Source: Alphaproteobacteria bacterium
GTDB taxonomy: Bacteria > Pseudomonadota > Alphaproteobacteria > SHVZ01
Assembly (NCBI GenBank): GCA_016869285.1
Contig: VGEN01000030.1
Coordinates: forward strand, 1 to 36,174
Length of the DNA: 36,174 bases
Direction: 5' to 3'
How positions within the stretch are numbered: the first letter of the stretch is position 1; the number at the start of each line of letters is the position of its first letter. Below the pieces are notes generated by a model. That model was not told the DNA's origin. It saw only the letters and a list, made by a program, of their open reading frames with translations, and searched no databases. The position numbers and the translations under genes are program-made. This document shows positions 8,229 to 17,241 of the stretch, in pieces.

Positions 8229-10409
8229 ATGAGCGTCGCCATGCCAAACGCCGCCGCTGCGATCGCCGAGGCCCGTTCGCTCGAGGAAAAATTCGATCCG
8301 GAAATGCGCTTCCGGCCGCTGATGCCGGCGGCCGGCTGGATCGTCGCGGCGTTGTTGCTGACGCTCTCGATCTTCCACTACTACACGGCGGGCTTCGGCC
8401 TGCTGCGCGAGACCACGCATCGCGGCATCCATATGGCTTTCGTCATCGGGATGATCTTCCTCGTCTTCCCGTTCCTTAAGGCGCATGAGGGCCGAGAGCC
8501 GCCGGTCGCCTGGTGGCGGCCCTTCGGCATCTCGATCTTCGACTGGGCGCTTGCGATCGCTGCCGCCGCCGCCAGCCTCTATGTGCCATGGATCTTCGCC
8601 GACCTCGCCTTCCGCGTCGGCAATCCGCTGCTCATCGACGTGGCGATGGGTACGACCCTGATCCTCGTCCTGCTCGAGGCGACACGGCGCGGCGTCGGCT
8701 GGCCGCTGCCCTTCATCGCCGTCCTGGTAATGCTCTACGCCTATTTCGGCCGATGGATGCCAGGCGTCCTGACGCATCCGGGCGCAAGCTGGTCGAACAT
8801 CGTCAACCACCTCTATCTCACGAGCCAGGGCATCTACGGCATCGCGCTCGGCGTGGTCGCCACATATGTCTTCCACTACGTTCTGTTCGGCGTGCTCGCG
8901 ACGCGCATCGGCCTCGGCCAGCTCTTCATCGACTTGGCATCCTGCGTCGCCGGCCGCTATGCCGGCGGCCCCGCGAAGGTCTCGATCTTCGGCTCGGCCA
9001 TGTTCGGCATGATCTCCGGCTCGTCGATCGCCAACACGGTGACCGTCGGCTCGCTGACTATCCCGGCGATGGTCCGGCTGGGCTATCCGCGCCACTTCGC
9101 GGCGGCGGTGGAGTCGACTGCCTCGACAGGCGGGCAGATAACCCCGCCGATCATGGGCGCGGCGGCGTTCCTGATGGTCGAGTTCCTCAACGTCTCCTAC
9201 ACGAGCGTGATCCTGGCGGCGATCGTGCCGGCCTTCATGCATTTCTTCGGCGTCTTCTGCCAGGTGCATTTCGAGGCGAAGCGCTCCGGCCTGCGCGGCC
9301 TGCGCGACGACGAGCTGCCGAGAGCCCGCGAGGTCCTGCGCCGGGGCTGGCAGACGGTGATGCCGCTCGCGGCCCTGCTGCTGATCCTGTTCTCGGGCTT
9401 TACACCCTACTTGGCGGCGTTCTGGGGCATCACCTGCTGCCTTGTCGTCGGGCTCGGGCGCTCGCCGATCGTCACCGTCGGCTACTTTGCGGCGCTGGTC
9501 GCGGCCGTCGCGCTCGGCATCGCCACCAGCCTCTCCTTCTCGCTGCCGATGCTGCTGGTCGTGCCTGCGCTCGCTATCCGCGCCTGGCTCCGGTCCGAGG
9601 AAGGCCGCGGGCGTGTCGTCGACATGATCGACGCCTTCGTCGTCGGCGCCAAGTACGCGATCTCGGTCGGTGCCGCGGCGGCGACCGTCGGCATCATCGT
9701 CGGCATCGTCACGCTGACGGGAGTCGGCTTCAAGATCTCCTTCATCGTGACGTCCTTCGCGAGCCAGCTCGGCGAGCTGACGCTCTCGGCGCTGCCGTCG
9801 TATCTCTTCACCGAAGCCGGCGTCACGCTGTTCTACACGCTCGTCATGACCGGGCTCGTCTGCATCCTGCTCGGCTGCGGCGTGCCGACCACGGCCAACT
9901 ACATCATCATGGTGACTGTGGCGGCGCCGGCGCTCGGCATGCTCGGCGTCGCGCCGATCGTCGCCCATTTTTTCGTCTTCTATTACGGCGTGCTCGCCGA
10001 CATCACGCCGCCGGTGGCGCTCGCCGCCTATGCCGGAGCCAGTATGGCCGGCGCCGATCCGTTCCGCACCGGCAACACCGCTTTCCGGCTCGGTCTCGGC
10101 AAGGTGCTGGTGCCGTTCGTCTTCGTCTATGGCCCGGCGATGCTGATCGTGACGCCGGAGTTCACCTGGCCCGCCTTTCTGCTGACGACAGGCGGCTGCG
10201 TCGTCGGGATCGTCTTCCTGTCGATGGCCTTCGGCGGTTACGGGCTCGCACCGCTCTCGCGGTGGGAACGGGTCGTGCTCGGGATCGCCGCGCTGCCGAC
10301 GATCGCGCCCGGCCTTCCGAGCACGCTCGCGGGCCTCGCGGTCGCAAGCCCGATTCTGATTCGACAGCTCGTGGTTTCGCGACCCAAGGTCGGCGCGACG
10401 ACCGGTTAG
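8229..10409 (+). CDS. TRAP transporter fused permease (DctQM type, 4TM/12TM)
   Basis: 726 residues with many membrane segments. The N-terminal third holds about four to six helices (small Q subunit plus linker, e.g. AGWIVAALLLTLSIFHYY). The remainder is the large M subunit with conserved GPAKVSIFGSAMFGMISGSS (~250-270), a loop with STGGQITPPIMGAAAFLM, and the second repeat LLGCGVPTTANYIIMVTVAAP, followed by DITPPVALAAYAGA. These are the ion/substrate-site motifs of TAXI-type TRAP permeases, which drive uptake by the sodium or proton gradient. ATG 8229 is chosen for lack of any other good start; ATG 8241 is possible and no strong ribosome site precedes either. The gene ends 10 bases from the convergent PAS gene. 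Confidence 0.9.
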   Translation: MSVAMPNAAAAIAEARSLEEKFDPEMRFRPLMPAAGWIVAALLLTLSIFHYYTAGFGLLRETTHRGIHMAFVIGMIFLVFPFLKAHEGREPPVAWWRPFGISIFDWALAIAAAAASLYVPWIFADLAFRVGNPLLIDVAMGTTLILVLLEATRRGVGWPLPFIAVLVMLYAYFGRWMPGVLTHPGASWSNIVNHLYLTSQGIYGIALGVVATYVFHYVLFGVLATRIGLGQLFIDLASCVAGRYAGGPAKVSIFGSAMFGMISGSSIANTVTVGSLTIPAMVRLGYPRHFAAAVESTASTGGQITPPIMGAAAFLMVEFLNVSYTSVILAAIVPAFMHFFGVFCQVHFEAKRSGLRGLRDDELPRAREVLRRGWQTVMPLAALLLILFSGFTPYLAAFWGITCCLVVGLGRSPIVTVGYFAALVAAVALGIATSLSFSLPMLLVVPALAIRAWLRSEEGRGRVVDMIDAFVVGAKYAISVGAAAATVGIIVGIVTLTGVGFKISFIVTSFASQLGELTLSALPSYLFTEAGVTLFYTLVMTGLVCILLGCGVPTTANYIIMVTVAAPALGMLGVAPIVAHFFVFYYGVLADITPPVALAAYAGASMAGADPFRTGNTAFRLGLGKVLVPFVFVYGPAMLIVTPEFTWPAFLLTTGGCVVGIVFLSMAFGGYGLAPLSRWERVVLGIAALPTIAPGLPSTLAGLAVASPILIRQLVVSRPKVGATTG

Positions 10410-10419
10410 CGAGCCGGCT

Positions 10420-10899
10420 TCACGCCGAGGCGTGCGAGGCCGCCTCGAAGACCGCGCCGCCCAATACGGTATCGATGGACAGGCCGTCTGCCGCCAGGAC
10501 CGGCAGCAGAAGGCGCTCATAGCGGTAGCTGCGGCCGTCTCGGCCGATGAAGTTGCCGCGGTGGGCAAGGAAACGGCGCGTGCGAACGACCTGCTGGTAG
10601 TGGCTGATGACGGTCGGCCGGATCGCCGGAGCGATGCTGATTTCAAGATCGAGCCCGGTGTCGTCCGAGCCGGCATGGCGCACGATATGCCTGCCGATCA
10701 GGCGCCAGCGAAAGCGCTGACCCTCATCGAGCACGTCGGCGAGGAAGATGTGCGGCAACAGAGCGGGATTCATCTCCATCCGCTCGACATCCGGCCGCCT
10801 AGGCAGCTCGCCGGGACGAAGCTTCTCCCAATAAGCAAGAAGCTGGGCGAGACGACCGGAGGGTTCAACCTCCTCGAAGGCGGCCTGGGCTGAGGTCAA
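10420..10899 (-). CDS. PAS domain-containing protein (PAS_5 / PF07310-like)
   Basis: 159 residues. The pattern LLAYWEKLRPGELPRRPDVERMEMNPALLPHIFLADVLDEGQRFRWRLIG is typical of alphaproteobacterial PAS_5 proteins, followed by GRHIVRHAGSDDTGLDLE and YERLLLPVLAADGLSIDTVLGG. These are small stand-alone sensor-like proteins with no output domain; ligand and partner are unknown. The start is taken as TTG 10899, because the next ATG is at residue 41 and would remove conserved sequence. This TTG overlaps the stop of a 25-codon mini-ORF (TTGA), which in turn overlaps glnE, so it seems to be translated as the tail of the glnE message. It converges on the TRAP permease with only 10 bases between them. 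Confidence 0.8.
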   Translation of the reverse strand: MTSAQAAFEEVEPSGRLAQLLAYWEKLRPGELPRRPDVERMEMNPALLPHIFLADVLDEGQRFRWRLIGRHIVRHAGSDDTGLDLEISIAPAIRPTVISHYQQVVRTRRFLAHRGNFIGRDGRSYRYERLLLPVLAADGLSIDTVLGGAVFEAASHASA

Positions 10900-10973
10900 C
10901 AGCTGACTCGCGTCACGATGGCGAACGCATCCTCGACATGCCCCGCCACCTCTTCGCCGCCGCCGCTGCTCAT
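10896..10973 (-). CDS. Possible 25-residue coupling ORF between glnE and the PAS gene
   Basis: An ATG overlaps the glnE stop (ATGA, 10970-10973) and the frame runs 25 codons to a TGA that overlaps the TTG start of the PAS gene (TTGA, 10896-10899). A purine-rich AAGGAAG lies 8 bases upstream, inside the end of glnE. The peptide begins MSSGGGEEVAGHVEDAF and ends in a Cys; no family is recognised. The double overlap fits a translational relay or a small real protein. It could also be chance, since only 78 bases are involved. Confidence 0.35.
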   Translation of the reverse strand: MSSGGGEEVAGHVEDAFAIVTRVSC

Positions 10974-13942
10974 GCGATCGCTTCCTTCTTCTTTAGGGTT
11001 TCGGCCGGCTCGTCGATGATTCGCCGATAGAGATCGCGAACCCAACCTGCTGTCGCCTCGACCTTCGTCGCGAGGGCGTTTAGATCCGTGGCGCCGCCAG
11101 CCTTGACCAGCGCCCTCCGGACACCCTCGGAGGCGGTCGCCGGATCGAAGTCGCCGCCGGTGGTGACGCGCAGGAATCCCTGCAGCCGGCGCCAAAGCCG
11201 CATCGCCTCGATCAGGCGCTCGGCATCGGCACGAACAAGCGCGCCCGCCTCGGCCAGCCGGCCGATGGCGTCGGTGGTGTTGGCGGCGAGCACGTCGGGA
11301 CTCCGCGAGGCGTGGAGGAGCTGGAGATACTGGGCAATGAACTCGATGTCCACCATCCCGCCCGGCCGGTGCTTCACTTTCCAAGGCGACGTTTCGGAAA
11401 TCTCCTTCGCCATGCGCCGGCGCATGTCGGCGACGTCGGCGAGCAGCTTGCCGGGATCGCGCGGGCTGGTGAGAATCCTCCGCACGGCGGCCGCGGCAGC
11501 GTCCATCAGCGGCCCGGGTCCGGCGATCGGCCGGGCGCGCGTCAGCGCCATGTGCTCCCAGGTCCAGGCTTCGGTCATCTGGTAGCGGACGAAGCCGTCG
11601 AGGTTGGAGGCGATCGGCCCCTTGTTGCCCGAGGGGCGGAGCCGCATGTCGACCTCGTAGAGCGAGCCTTCGGCAGTCCTGACCGTCAGGCCGGCAATGA
11701 GCCGCTGGCTCCAGCGGCCGAAGTACAGACCCGCCTGCAGCGGCTTTGGCCCGTCGGAATCGAGATCGACCGGCGCATCGTAGACGAAGATCATGTCGAG
11801 ATCTGAGCCGATGTTCATCTCGCGGCTGCCGAGCTTGCCGAGCGCGAGCACAGCCATGCCGGCGTCCGGCACGCGCCCATGGGCCTCTACAAGAAGCTGC
11901 CCGGTCCGTTTCGTCAGCCGGTCGACGACCGCTTCGGCGATGTCGGTGATGGCTGGCGCAAGAAGATCGGCGTCGTTCTCGCCCGAGAGCACATGGAGCC
12001 CCAGCGCGAACTTGCGATCCTCGGCCCAGCGGCGGGTAAGGTCGAGAACCGCTTCATAGCCATCGGCATCCTCCAGCGCGCGATCGAGCTCCGCCTTCAG
12101 CGCGTCCAGGCCCGGTGGTGCCGCCATCGCACCCGGCGTCAGCACCGCCTCGAGGCGGGTCGGCCGGTTGCCGAGCGCCTCGGCGAGATGAGGTGCCGAG
12201 CCCATGACCTCGGAGAGCAGCGCCAGCAGCCGCGGGTTCTGATGCAGCAGAGAGAACACCTGCACGCCGGCCGGCAGCGCCTTCAGGAACGCATCGAACC
12301 GGAGAAAGGCGCCGTCGGCATCCGACGTCCCCGCCAGCGCCTCCAGCAGCGCCGGCATCAGCTCGGTCAGGATCTGGCGGGCGCGCTCGCTTCGCGTTGC
12401 GCGATATCGGCCGTGATGCCAGCCGCGAACGGTGGCGCAAACCATGGACGCGTCGCGATACCCGAGCTTGGTCAGCGTCTCGATCGTGCCGGGATCGTCC
12501 TCGGTGCCGGTGAAGACGAGGTTGCCGGGGCCGGAGAGGCTGGGCGCTTCCTCGAACAGCCGCGCGTAGCGGCGCTCGACGCGCTTGAGGACGCCGGTGA
12601 TCGCCTGGGCGAAGGCGTCGGTGTCGGGATAGCCGAGGAATGCCGCGAGGCGGGCGAGATGCGGCTCGTCCGCCGGCAGCGTCTGCGTCTGCTCGTCGGC
12701 GATCATCTGCAGTCGGTGCTCGACCTTGCGCAGCGTGCGATAGGCATCGGCCAGGTCGTCGGCGACCTCGCGCTCGACCCGGCCGAGGGCGACCAGCGCC
12801 TCCATCGCCTCGATCGTCGGGCGCACGCGCAAACCGGGGTTGCGCCCGCCCCAGATCAGCTGCTGTGTCTGGGCGAAGAACTCGATCTCGCGGATGCCGC
12901 CGCGGCCGAGCTTGAGATTGTGGCCGGCGACCGCGATGTCGGCGCCGCCTTTGGCCGCGTGGATCTGGCGCTTGATCGAATGGATGTCGCGGATCGCGGC
13001 GAAGTCGAGATGCTTGCGCCAGACGAAGGGCTTCAGGTGCTTGAGGAAGCGTTTGCCGGCGACGAGGTCGCCGGCGACCGGGCGGCCCTTGATCATCGCC
13101 GCGCGTTCCCAGTTCTGGCCGAGACTCTCGTAGTAAATTTCCGCGGCGCCGACGGACATCGCAACCGGCGTCGCGCCCGGATCGGGACGCAGGCGAAGGT
13201 CGGTGCGGAAGACGTAGCCCTCGGTGGTGCGCTCCGAAAGGATCTTCACCATGTCGCGCACGACACGGACGAAGCGCTGCTGCAGATCGTCGATCTCGGC
13301 GAAGCCGGGTGTGGTTTCGTCGTAGAAGACCATCAGGTCGATGTCGCTCGAGTAGTTGAGCTCGCGCGATCCGAGCTTGCCCATCGCCAGCACGAAGAAG
13401 CCGCAGCCTTCCGACGGCGGCTCGCGATCCGGGATCGGCACCTTGCCGCCGGCGCGCAGGCGCCGGAGCAGGTGATCGATGGTTGCCTGCAAGGCGGTCT
13501 CGGCAAGATCGCTCAAGGCGCGCGTCACCTTCTCGACTGGCCATTGCCCGGCGACATCCGCGAGCGCGATCGCCACCGCCGCCCGGCGCCGGGCACGGCG
13601 AAGCCCGGCCATCAGCAGGGTTTGGTCTTCTTCGCGCCCGAGGGGCAGGATTGCCGCGAGCGCCTCGGCCAGGCCCGCTTCGGTTCCTCGCTCGGAAAGC
13701 GCCAGGGCGAAGGGAATCTCGGCCAGAAGGCACTCGGTCAGGAACGGGCTCGACCCGAAGATCGCTCTCAGCAGCGGGCCCGCGTCAGGGTCCTCGACCA
13801 AGGCCAACGCCGCCTTCCTCGCGTCGGCGTCATCGAGGTCCGCTGCCCGCTCGCGCCAACGGTCGAGCGCGATCGCGACCGCGGCCGGATCGGCTGGCCG
13901 CGGCGTTAGGTCGGAGGCGACGAATCGGAGTAAGCTGGTCAT
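10970..13942 (-). CDS. glnE: Bifunctional glutamine synthetase adenylyltransferase / adenylyl-removing enzyme
   Basis: 990 residues, the expected size. Two nucleotidyltransferase domains are visible. The N-terminal adenylyl-removing domain has GSRELNYSSDIDL (191-203) and the C-terminal adenylylating domain has GSREMNIGSDLDM (705-717), each followed by a PII-uridylyltransferase-like helical region. GlnE attaches AMP to, or removes it from, a tyrosine of glutamine synthetase in response to PII and glutamine, so it sets nitrogen assimilation. The ATG at 13942 gives MTSLLRFVASDL; longer in-frame starts would run into the divergent gene. Only 43 bases separate it from that gene. Downstream, a mini-ORF and a PAS gene follow with overlapping stop/start codons. 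Confidence 0.95.
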   Translation of the reverse strand: MTSLLRFVASDLTPRPADPAAVAIALDRWRERAADLDDADARKAALALVEDPDAGPLLRAIFGSSPFLTECLLAEIPFALALSERGTEAGLAEALAAILPLGREEDQTLLMAGLRRARRRAAVAIALADVAGQWPVEKVTRALSDLAETALQATIDHLLRRLRAGGKVPIPDREPPSEGCGFFVLAMGKLGSRELNYSSDIDLMVFYDETTPGFAEIDDLQQRFVRVVRDMVKILSERTTEGYVFRTDLRLRPDPGATPVAMSVGAAEIYYESLGQNWERAAMIKGRPVAGDLVAGKRFLKHLKPFVWRKHLDFAAIRDIHSIKRQIHAAKGGADIAVAGHNLKLGRGGIREIEFFAQTQQLIWGGRNPGLRVRPTIEAMEALVALGRVEREVADDLADAYRTLRKVEHRLQMIADEQTQTLPADEPHLARLAAFLGYPDTDAFAQAITGVLKRVERRYARLFEEAPSLSGPGNLVFTGTEDDPGTIETLTKLGYRDASMVCATVRGWHHGRYRATRSERARQILTELMPALLEALAGTSDADGAFLRFDAFLKALPAGVQVFSLLHQNPRLLALLSEVMGSAPHLAEALGNRPTRLEAVLTPGAMAAPPGLDALKAELDRALEDADGYEAVLDLTRRWAEDRKFALGLHVLSGENDADLLAPAITDIAEAVVDRLTKRTGQLLVEAHGRVPDAGMAVLALGKLGSREMNIGSDLDMIFVYDAPVDLDSDGPKPLQAGLYFGRWSQRLIAGLTVRTAEGSLYEVDMRLRPSGNKGPIASNLDGFVRYQMTEAWTWEHMALTRARPIAGPGPLMDAAAAAVRRILTSPRDPGKLLADVADMRRRMAKEISETSPWKVKHRPGGMVDIEFIAQYLQLLHASRSPDVLAANTTDAIGRLAEAGALVRADAERLIEAMRLWRRLQGFLRVTTGGDFDPATASEGVRRALVKAGGATDLNALATKVEATAGWVRDLYRRIIDEPAETLKKKEAIA

Positions 13943-13974
13943 CGAAAAGGCTTTCCCGTGCCGGCGAAGGTGCG

Positions 13975-13979
13975 GGAGG
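13975..13979 (+). promoter_or_regulatory. Ribosome binding site that selects a GTG start
   Basis: GGAGG at 13975-13979 is six bases before GTG 13986 and 30 bases before the first in-frame ATG (14010). The spacing favours the GTG as start of the YhdP-like gene. The site lies in the 43-base divergent gap next to the glnE start. Confidence 0.6.
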
Positions 13980-13985
13980 CCTTTG

Positions 13986-16900
13986 GTGACCGTCAAGCCG
14001 CGAGTGCCGATGCCACGGGCTGTCGTCAAAGCCATCGAGATCGTGGGCGGGCTGGTCGCCGGGCTGATAGTCGCGGCCACCCTCCTGTTCTGGAGGCTGA
14101 ACGAGGGGCCGATCGTCCTCGACGTCCTGACACCCTATCTCGAGCAGGCCCTTACCCCCGACGGGCGCGGGGTCCGTTTGCGAATCGGCTCGACACAACT
14201 TGCTTGGGCCGGCTGGGAACGCGCCGTCGACCTCCGCGCCGCCGACGTCCAGGCTTTCGCTCCGGATGGCGGCGTGATCGCCTCCCTTCCCGACATCGCC
14301 ATCCGCCTCGGCTTGCCGGAGCTGGCTCGCGGCAAGATCAGGCCAGCCGAGGTCGAGCTGATGAAGCCACGGCTCCGGCTGACGCGCGCCGCCGACGGCA
14401 GTCTCGATCTCGGATTTGGAGAGAGCGGCGATGAAGGGCCGGCGGGCGCCGTGCTGGCCGGGCTCATCCATGACCTTTCCGACCCCAGGAGGGGCAAGGA
14501 AGCATCGAGCCTTCCCGATCGAGTCGTCATCGCCGGCGCCGACCTCGCGATCCGCGACCTCGTCGATGGAATCTTCTGGCGCGCGACCGATGTCGACATT
14601 CGCGTCGAGCGCAGCCCGGAAGGGCTCCGCCTGCGCATCGAGGGCGATGCCGAGGTCGGGGGCTATCGGGTACGGATCGATGGCGCCGGCCGTTATGTGG
14701 CCGCGGCCGGAATCGTCGAAAGCCAGTTCCAACTGAGCCGCCTGGAGCCCGCGGCGCTGGCGCCGTTCTTTCCGGACCTGAAGCGTATCAAGCTTGCCGT
14801 CGACGGCGCCGTTCATGCGGTCTTCGACCGCGAGGGCCTTCTTCTCTCGGCACGGCTCGAAGCGGCGACCGGCCCGGGCGCGATCGAGCTGCCCGAGCTC
14901 TATCGGGACAACCTCGAGATCGCGGGTGCGCAGCTCCGGGCTCGCTTCGACCGTATGACCGACACGATCGAGATCGAGCGAGCGATCGTCGATCTCGGCG
15001 GTCCGGTGGCGCGGGGCGCCGCGCGCCTGACCGGGCTCAAGGGGCGCGGTCTGCTCGAAGCCGACGCCGTGGTCGAGAACATGGAAGTCGACCGGTTATC
15101 GCATTTCTGGCCAGCTCCGCTTGCCCGCAACGCGCACCGATGGGTCACTGAGAACATCAGCCGCGGCGTCGCGCGCGAGGCCCGGCTCAAGCTGACCGGC
15201 GAGATTCAGGACCTCAAGAACCTGTCGGTGCGCTCGGTGGCCGGCGGCATCACCTATGAGAACCTGACCGTCCGCTACCTGGCGCCGATGCCGCCGGTAC
15301 GACAGGTGCGCGGTACTGCGACCTTTACCGACTCGCGCTTCGTTCTTGCGATTGCAAGCGGCGTGCTCGACGGCCTCAGGGTCACGCAATCGACCGTTGC
15401 CCTGAGCGGCCTCGACAATGAACGCGAGCGCGCCGACATCGAGGTGGTGGTCGGCGGTCCGGTCAGGGATGCGCTCCGGCTCATCGACTCGAAGCCGCTC
15501 GGTTACGCCAGCAAGATCGGCCTCGGCCTCGACGGCGTCGCCGGCGAGGCGGCGATCCGGCTCCGCTTCTCCTTTCCCCTGCTCTCCGACCTGAAGCTGG
15601 AGCAGGTGGCGCTGTCGGCCTCGGCCAATCTGCGCGGCGTCGCCGTGCCCAAGGTCGTCCGCGGCTGGGACGTGAGCGATGCCAAGGGTACGCTCTCGCT
15701 CGACGGGCGCGGCATGACGGTCAAGGGCGATGGACGGCTGCAGGGTACGCCCGTCGCCTTCGAGTGGCGCGAGGAGTTCGACGACGCGCCCGCGATACGC
15801 CGGCGCTTCGACGTCAAGGGGCGTGCCAACGATACCGACCGCAAGGCGCTCGACCTGCCGCTCCTCGACAAGGCTTCGGGGCCGATCGATGCGCATGTCA
15901 TCGCAATCCAGCGGCCGAATGGAACCAACGACATCGATGTCAGCCTCGACCTCGCCGAGGCGAGCGTCCGCTTCGACGAGATCATGTGGCGGAAACCGGC
16001 GGGCAGGCCGGCGAGCGCGCGTTTCGTTCTCAAGCTCGAACGTGCCGACGTCGTCTCGCTCGAGGACCTGCGCGCCTCGGCCGATGATCTCGACCTCACC
16101 GGACGGCTCGCTTTCACCAAGGACGCCGACATCGAGACGCTCGAGTTGCCCCGACTCAAGGTCGGCAGCACGGACGTCAGGGTCGGCGTCAGCCGCCGGC
16201 GCGAAGGCGGCTATGCCGTCAACATCGCCGGTGAGCGTCTGGACCTGAGGCCGCTCTTTGCCGACGACGAGGAGCGCAAACCGAAGACGAGAGGACCGGC
16301 GCTCGCCGTGGAAATGCAGGCGGCTGAGCTTCGCGTCAGCGACGACCGCGCCTTTACCTCGGTTCGCGCCTCGCTCGAATCGGACGGGATCGTCTGGCGC
16401 CGGATCGGGGCCGAAGGCCTTGTCGGCGCCGATGGGCGGTTCGCCCTCGACCTGTCGGCGGCCGACAAGCTGCACCGCTTCCACCTCGCTTCGCTCGACG
16501 CGGGCGCGATGATGCGGGCGATGGGCTACTACGATCACATGGTCGGCGGGCGGCTCGTCCTCGACGGCACCGTCGACATCGACGCCAAGGGGATGCCGTT
16601 CACCGGCGACCTGACGATCACCGACTTCTCCGTTGTCCAGGCGCCGGCGCTGGCACGCCTTGCCTCGCTTGCCTCCTTCTCCGGCATCGTCGAGACATTG
16701 TCGGGCTCCGGCATCGGCTTCTCGCGCCTCACCGCCAAGCTGGTTCAGACCGAGCAACGCATCACGATCAAGGAGTCGCTTGCCGCCGGCGGCTCGCTCG
16801 GCGTCTCCGCTCACGGATGGGTCGAGCGCAAGTCCGACATCGCCGAGATCGAGGGAACCGCGGTTCCTGCCTATACGCTGAACCGGGTTGTCGGCGCGAT

Positions 16901-17108
16901 CCCGCTGATCGGCGCGATCATCACGGGCGGGCGAAATGAAGGCGTCGTTGCCGCCGACTTCCGTATCACCGGCCCGCTCGACCGCCCGGAGGTCAGCGTC
17001 AACCCGCTCTCGGCGCTGGCCCCGGGCATCCTGCGGCGCATCCTACGCGGCCTCGGCAATTTTGAGGGTGAGGCCGAGCGCCGCGAGGGCCAGAGCGGCG
17101 GCCGGTAG
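13986..17108 (+). CDS. YhdP/AsmA-like envelope protein (DUF3971 and AsmA C-terminal region)
   Basis: 1040 residues. One N-terminal membrane segment (about residues 16-38, GGLVAGLIVAATLLFW) anchors a very long, beta-rich periplasmic part. The region around residues 150-600 resembles DUF3971/YhdP central repeats. The C-terminus carries the strongest family mark: GTAVPAYTLNRVVGAIPLIGAI, then FRITGPLDRPEVSVNPLSALAPGILRRI. YhdP, TamB and YdbH of E. coli are bridge-like proteins that carry phospholipids between inner and outer membrane; a similar role is inferred here. The GTG at 13986 is preferred over ATG 14010 because of GGAGG upstream. The gene diverges from glnE and is followed by the ABC importer on the same strand. 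Confidence 0.85.
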   Translation: MTVKPRVPMPRAVVKAIEIVGGLVAGLIVAATLLFWRLNEGPIVLDVLTPYLEQALTPDGRGVRLRIGSTQLAWAGWERAVDLRAADVQAFAPDGGVIASLPDIAIRLGLPELARGKIRPAEVELMKPRLRLTRAADGSLDLGFGESGDEGPAGAVLAGLIHDLSDPRRGKEASSLPDRVVIAGADLAIRDLVDGIFWRATDVDIRVERSPEGLRLRIEGDAEVGGYRVRIDGAGRYVAAAGIVESQFQLSRLEPAALAPFFPDLKRIKLAVDGAVHAVFDREGLLLSARLEAATGPGAIELPELYRDNLEIAGAQLRARFDRMTDTIEIERAIVDLGGPVARGAARLTGLKGRGLLEADAVVENMEVDRLSHFWPAPLARNAHRWVTENISRGVAREARLKLTGEIQDLKNLSVRSVAGGITYENLTVRYLAPMPPVRQVRGTATFTDSRFVLAIASGVLDGLRVTQSTVALSGLDNERERADIEVVVGGPVRDALRLIDSKPLGYASKIGLGLDGVAGEAAIRLRFSFPLLSDLKLEQVALSASANLRGVAVPKVVRGWDVSDAKGTLSLDGRGMTVKGDGRLQGTPVAFEWREEFDDAPAIRRRFDVKGRANDTDRKALDLPLLDKASGPIDAHVIAIQRPNGTNDIDVSLDLAEASVRFDEIMWRKPAGRPASARFVLKLERADVVSLEDLRASADDLDLTGRLAFTKDADIETLELPRLKVGSTDVRVGVSRRREGGYAVNIAGERLDLRPLFADDEERKPKTRGPALAVEMQAAELRVSDDRAFTSVRASLESDGIVWRRIGAEGLVGADGRFALDLSAADKLHRFHLASLDAGAMMRAMGYYDHMVGGRLVLDGTVDIDAKGMPFTGDLTITDFSVVQAPALARLASLASFSGIVETLSGSGIGFSRLTAKLVQTEQRITIKESLAAGGSLGVSAHGWVERKSDIAEIEGTAVPAYTLNRVVGAIPLIGAIITGGRNEGVVAADFRITGPLDRPEVSVNPLSALAPGILRRILRGLGNFEGEAERREGQSGGR

Positions 17109-17241
17109 GATGGCGTCCCGGTATTCAACAAGCATTGAGTGGACGCACCGGTTCGGCCACGCTATGCAATAGCCCGACTGGCAACGACCGGTCCCGGAGT
17201 GTTTCCCGGGGCGTTCCAACCACAAGCATTTGGAGGCTTCG

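Noticed and set aside
5801..8242. 813-codon open frame on the minus strand over RidA, FemAB-like and TAXI genes
   Set aside because: It crosses three well supported genes and contains no recognisable domain; long antisense frames are common in high-GC DNA.
8214..10676. 820-codon open frame on the minus strand opposite the TRAP permease
   Set aside because: Composition is Arg/Asp/Glu/His-rich with no family motif; it mirrors the codon bias of the real membrane protein on the plus strand.
11879..13909. 676-codon plus-strand frame opposite glnE
   Set aside because: Low-complexity antisense frame; glnE has both catalytic motifs on the other strand.
15096..16814. 572-codon minus-strand frame opposite the YhdP-like gene
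   Set aside because: No motif, and the plus-strand protein shows clear family signatures throughout.
17128..17230. Direct repeat ACAAGCATT at 17128-17136 and 17222-17230 before the importer operon
   Set aside because: Nine bases only, 94 bases apart and not symmetric; no reason to call it a binding site.
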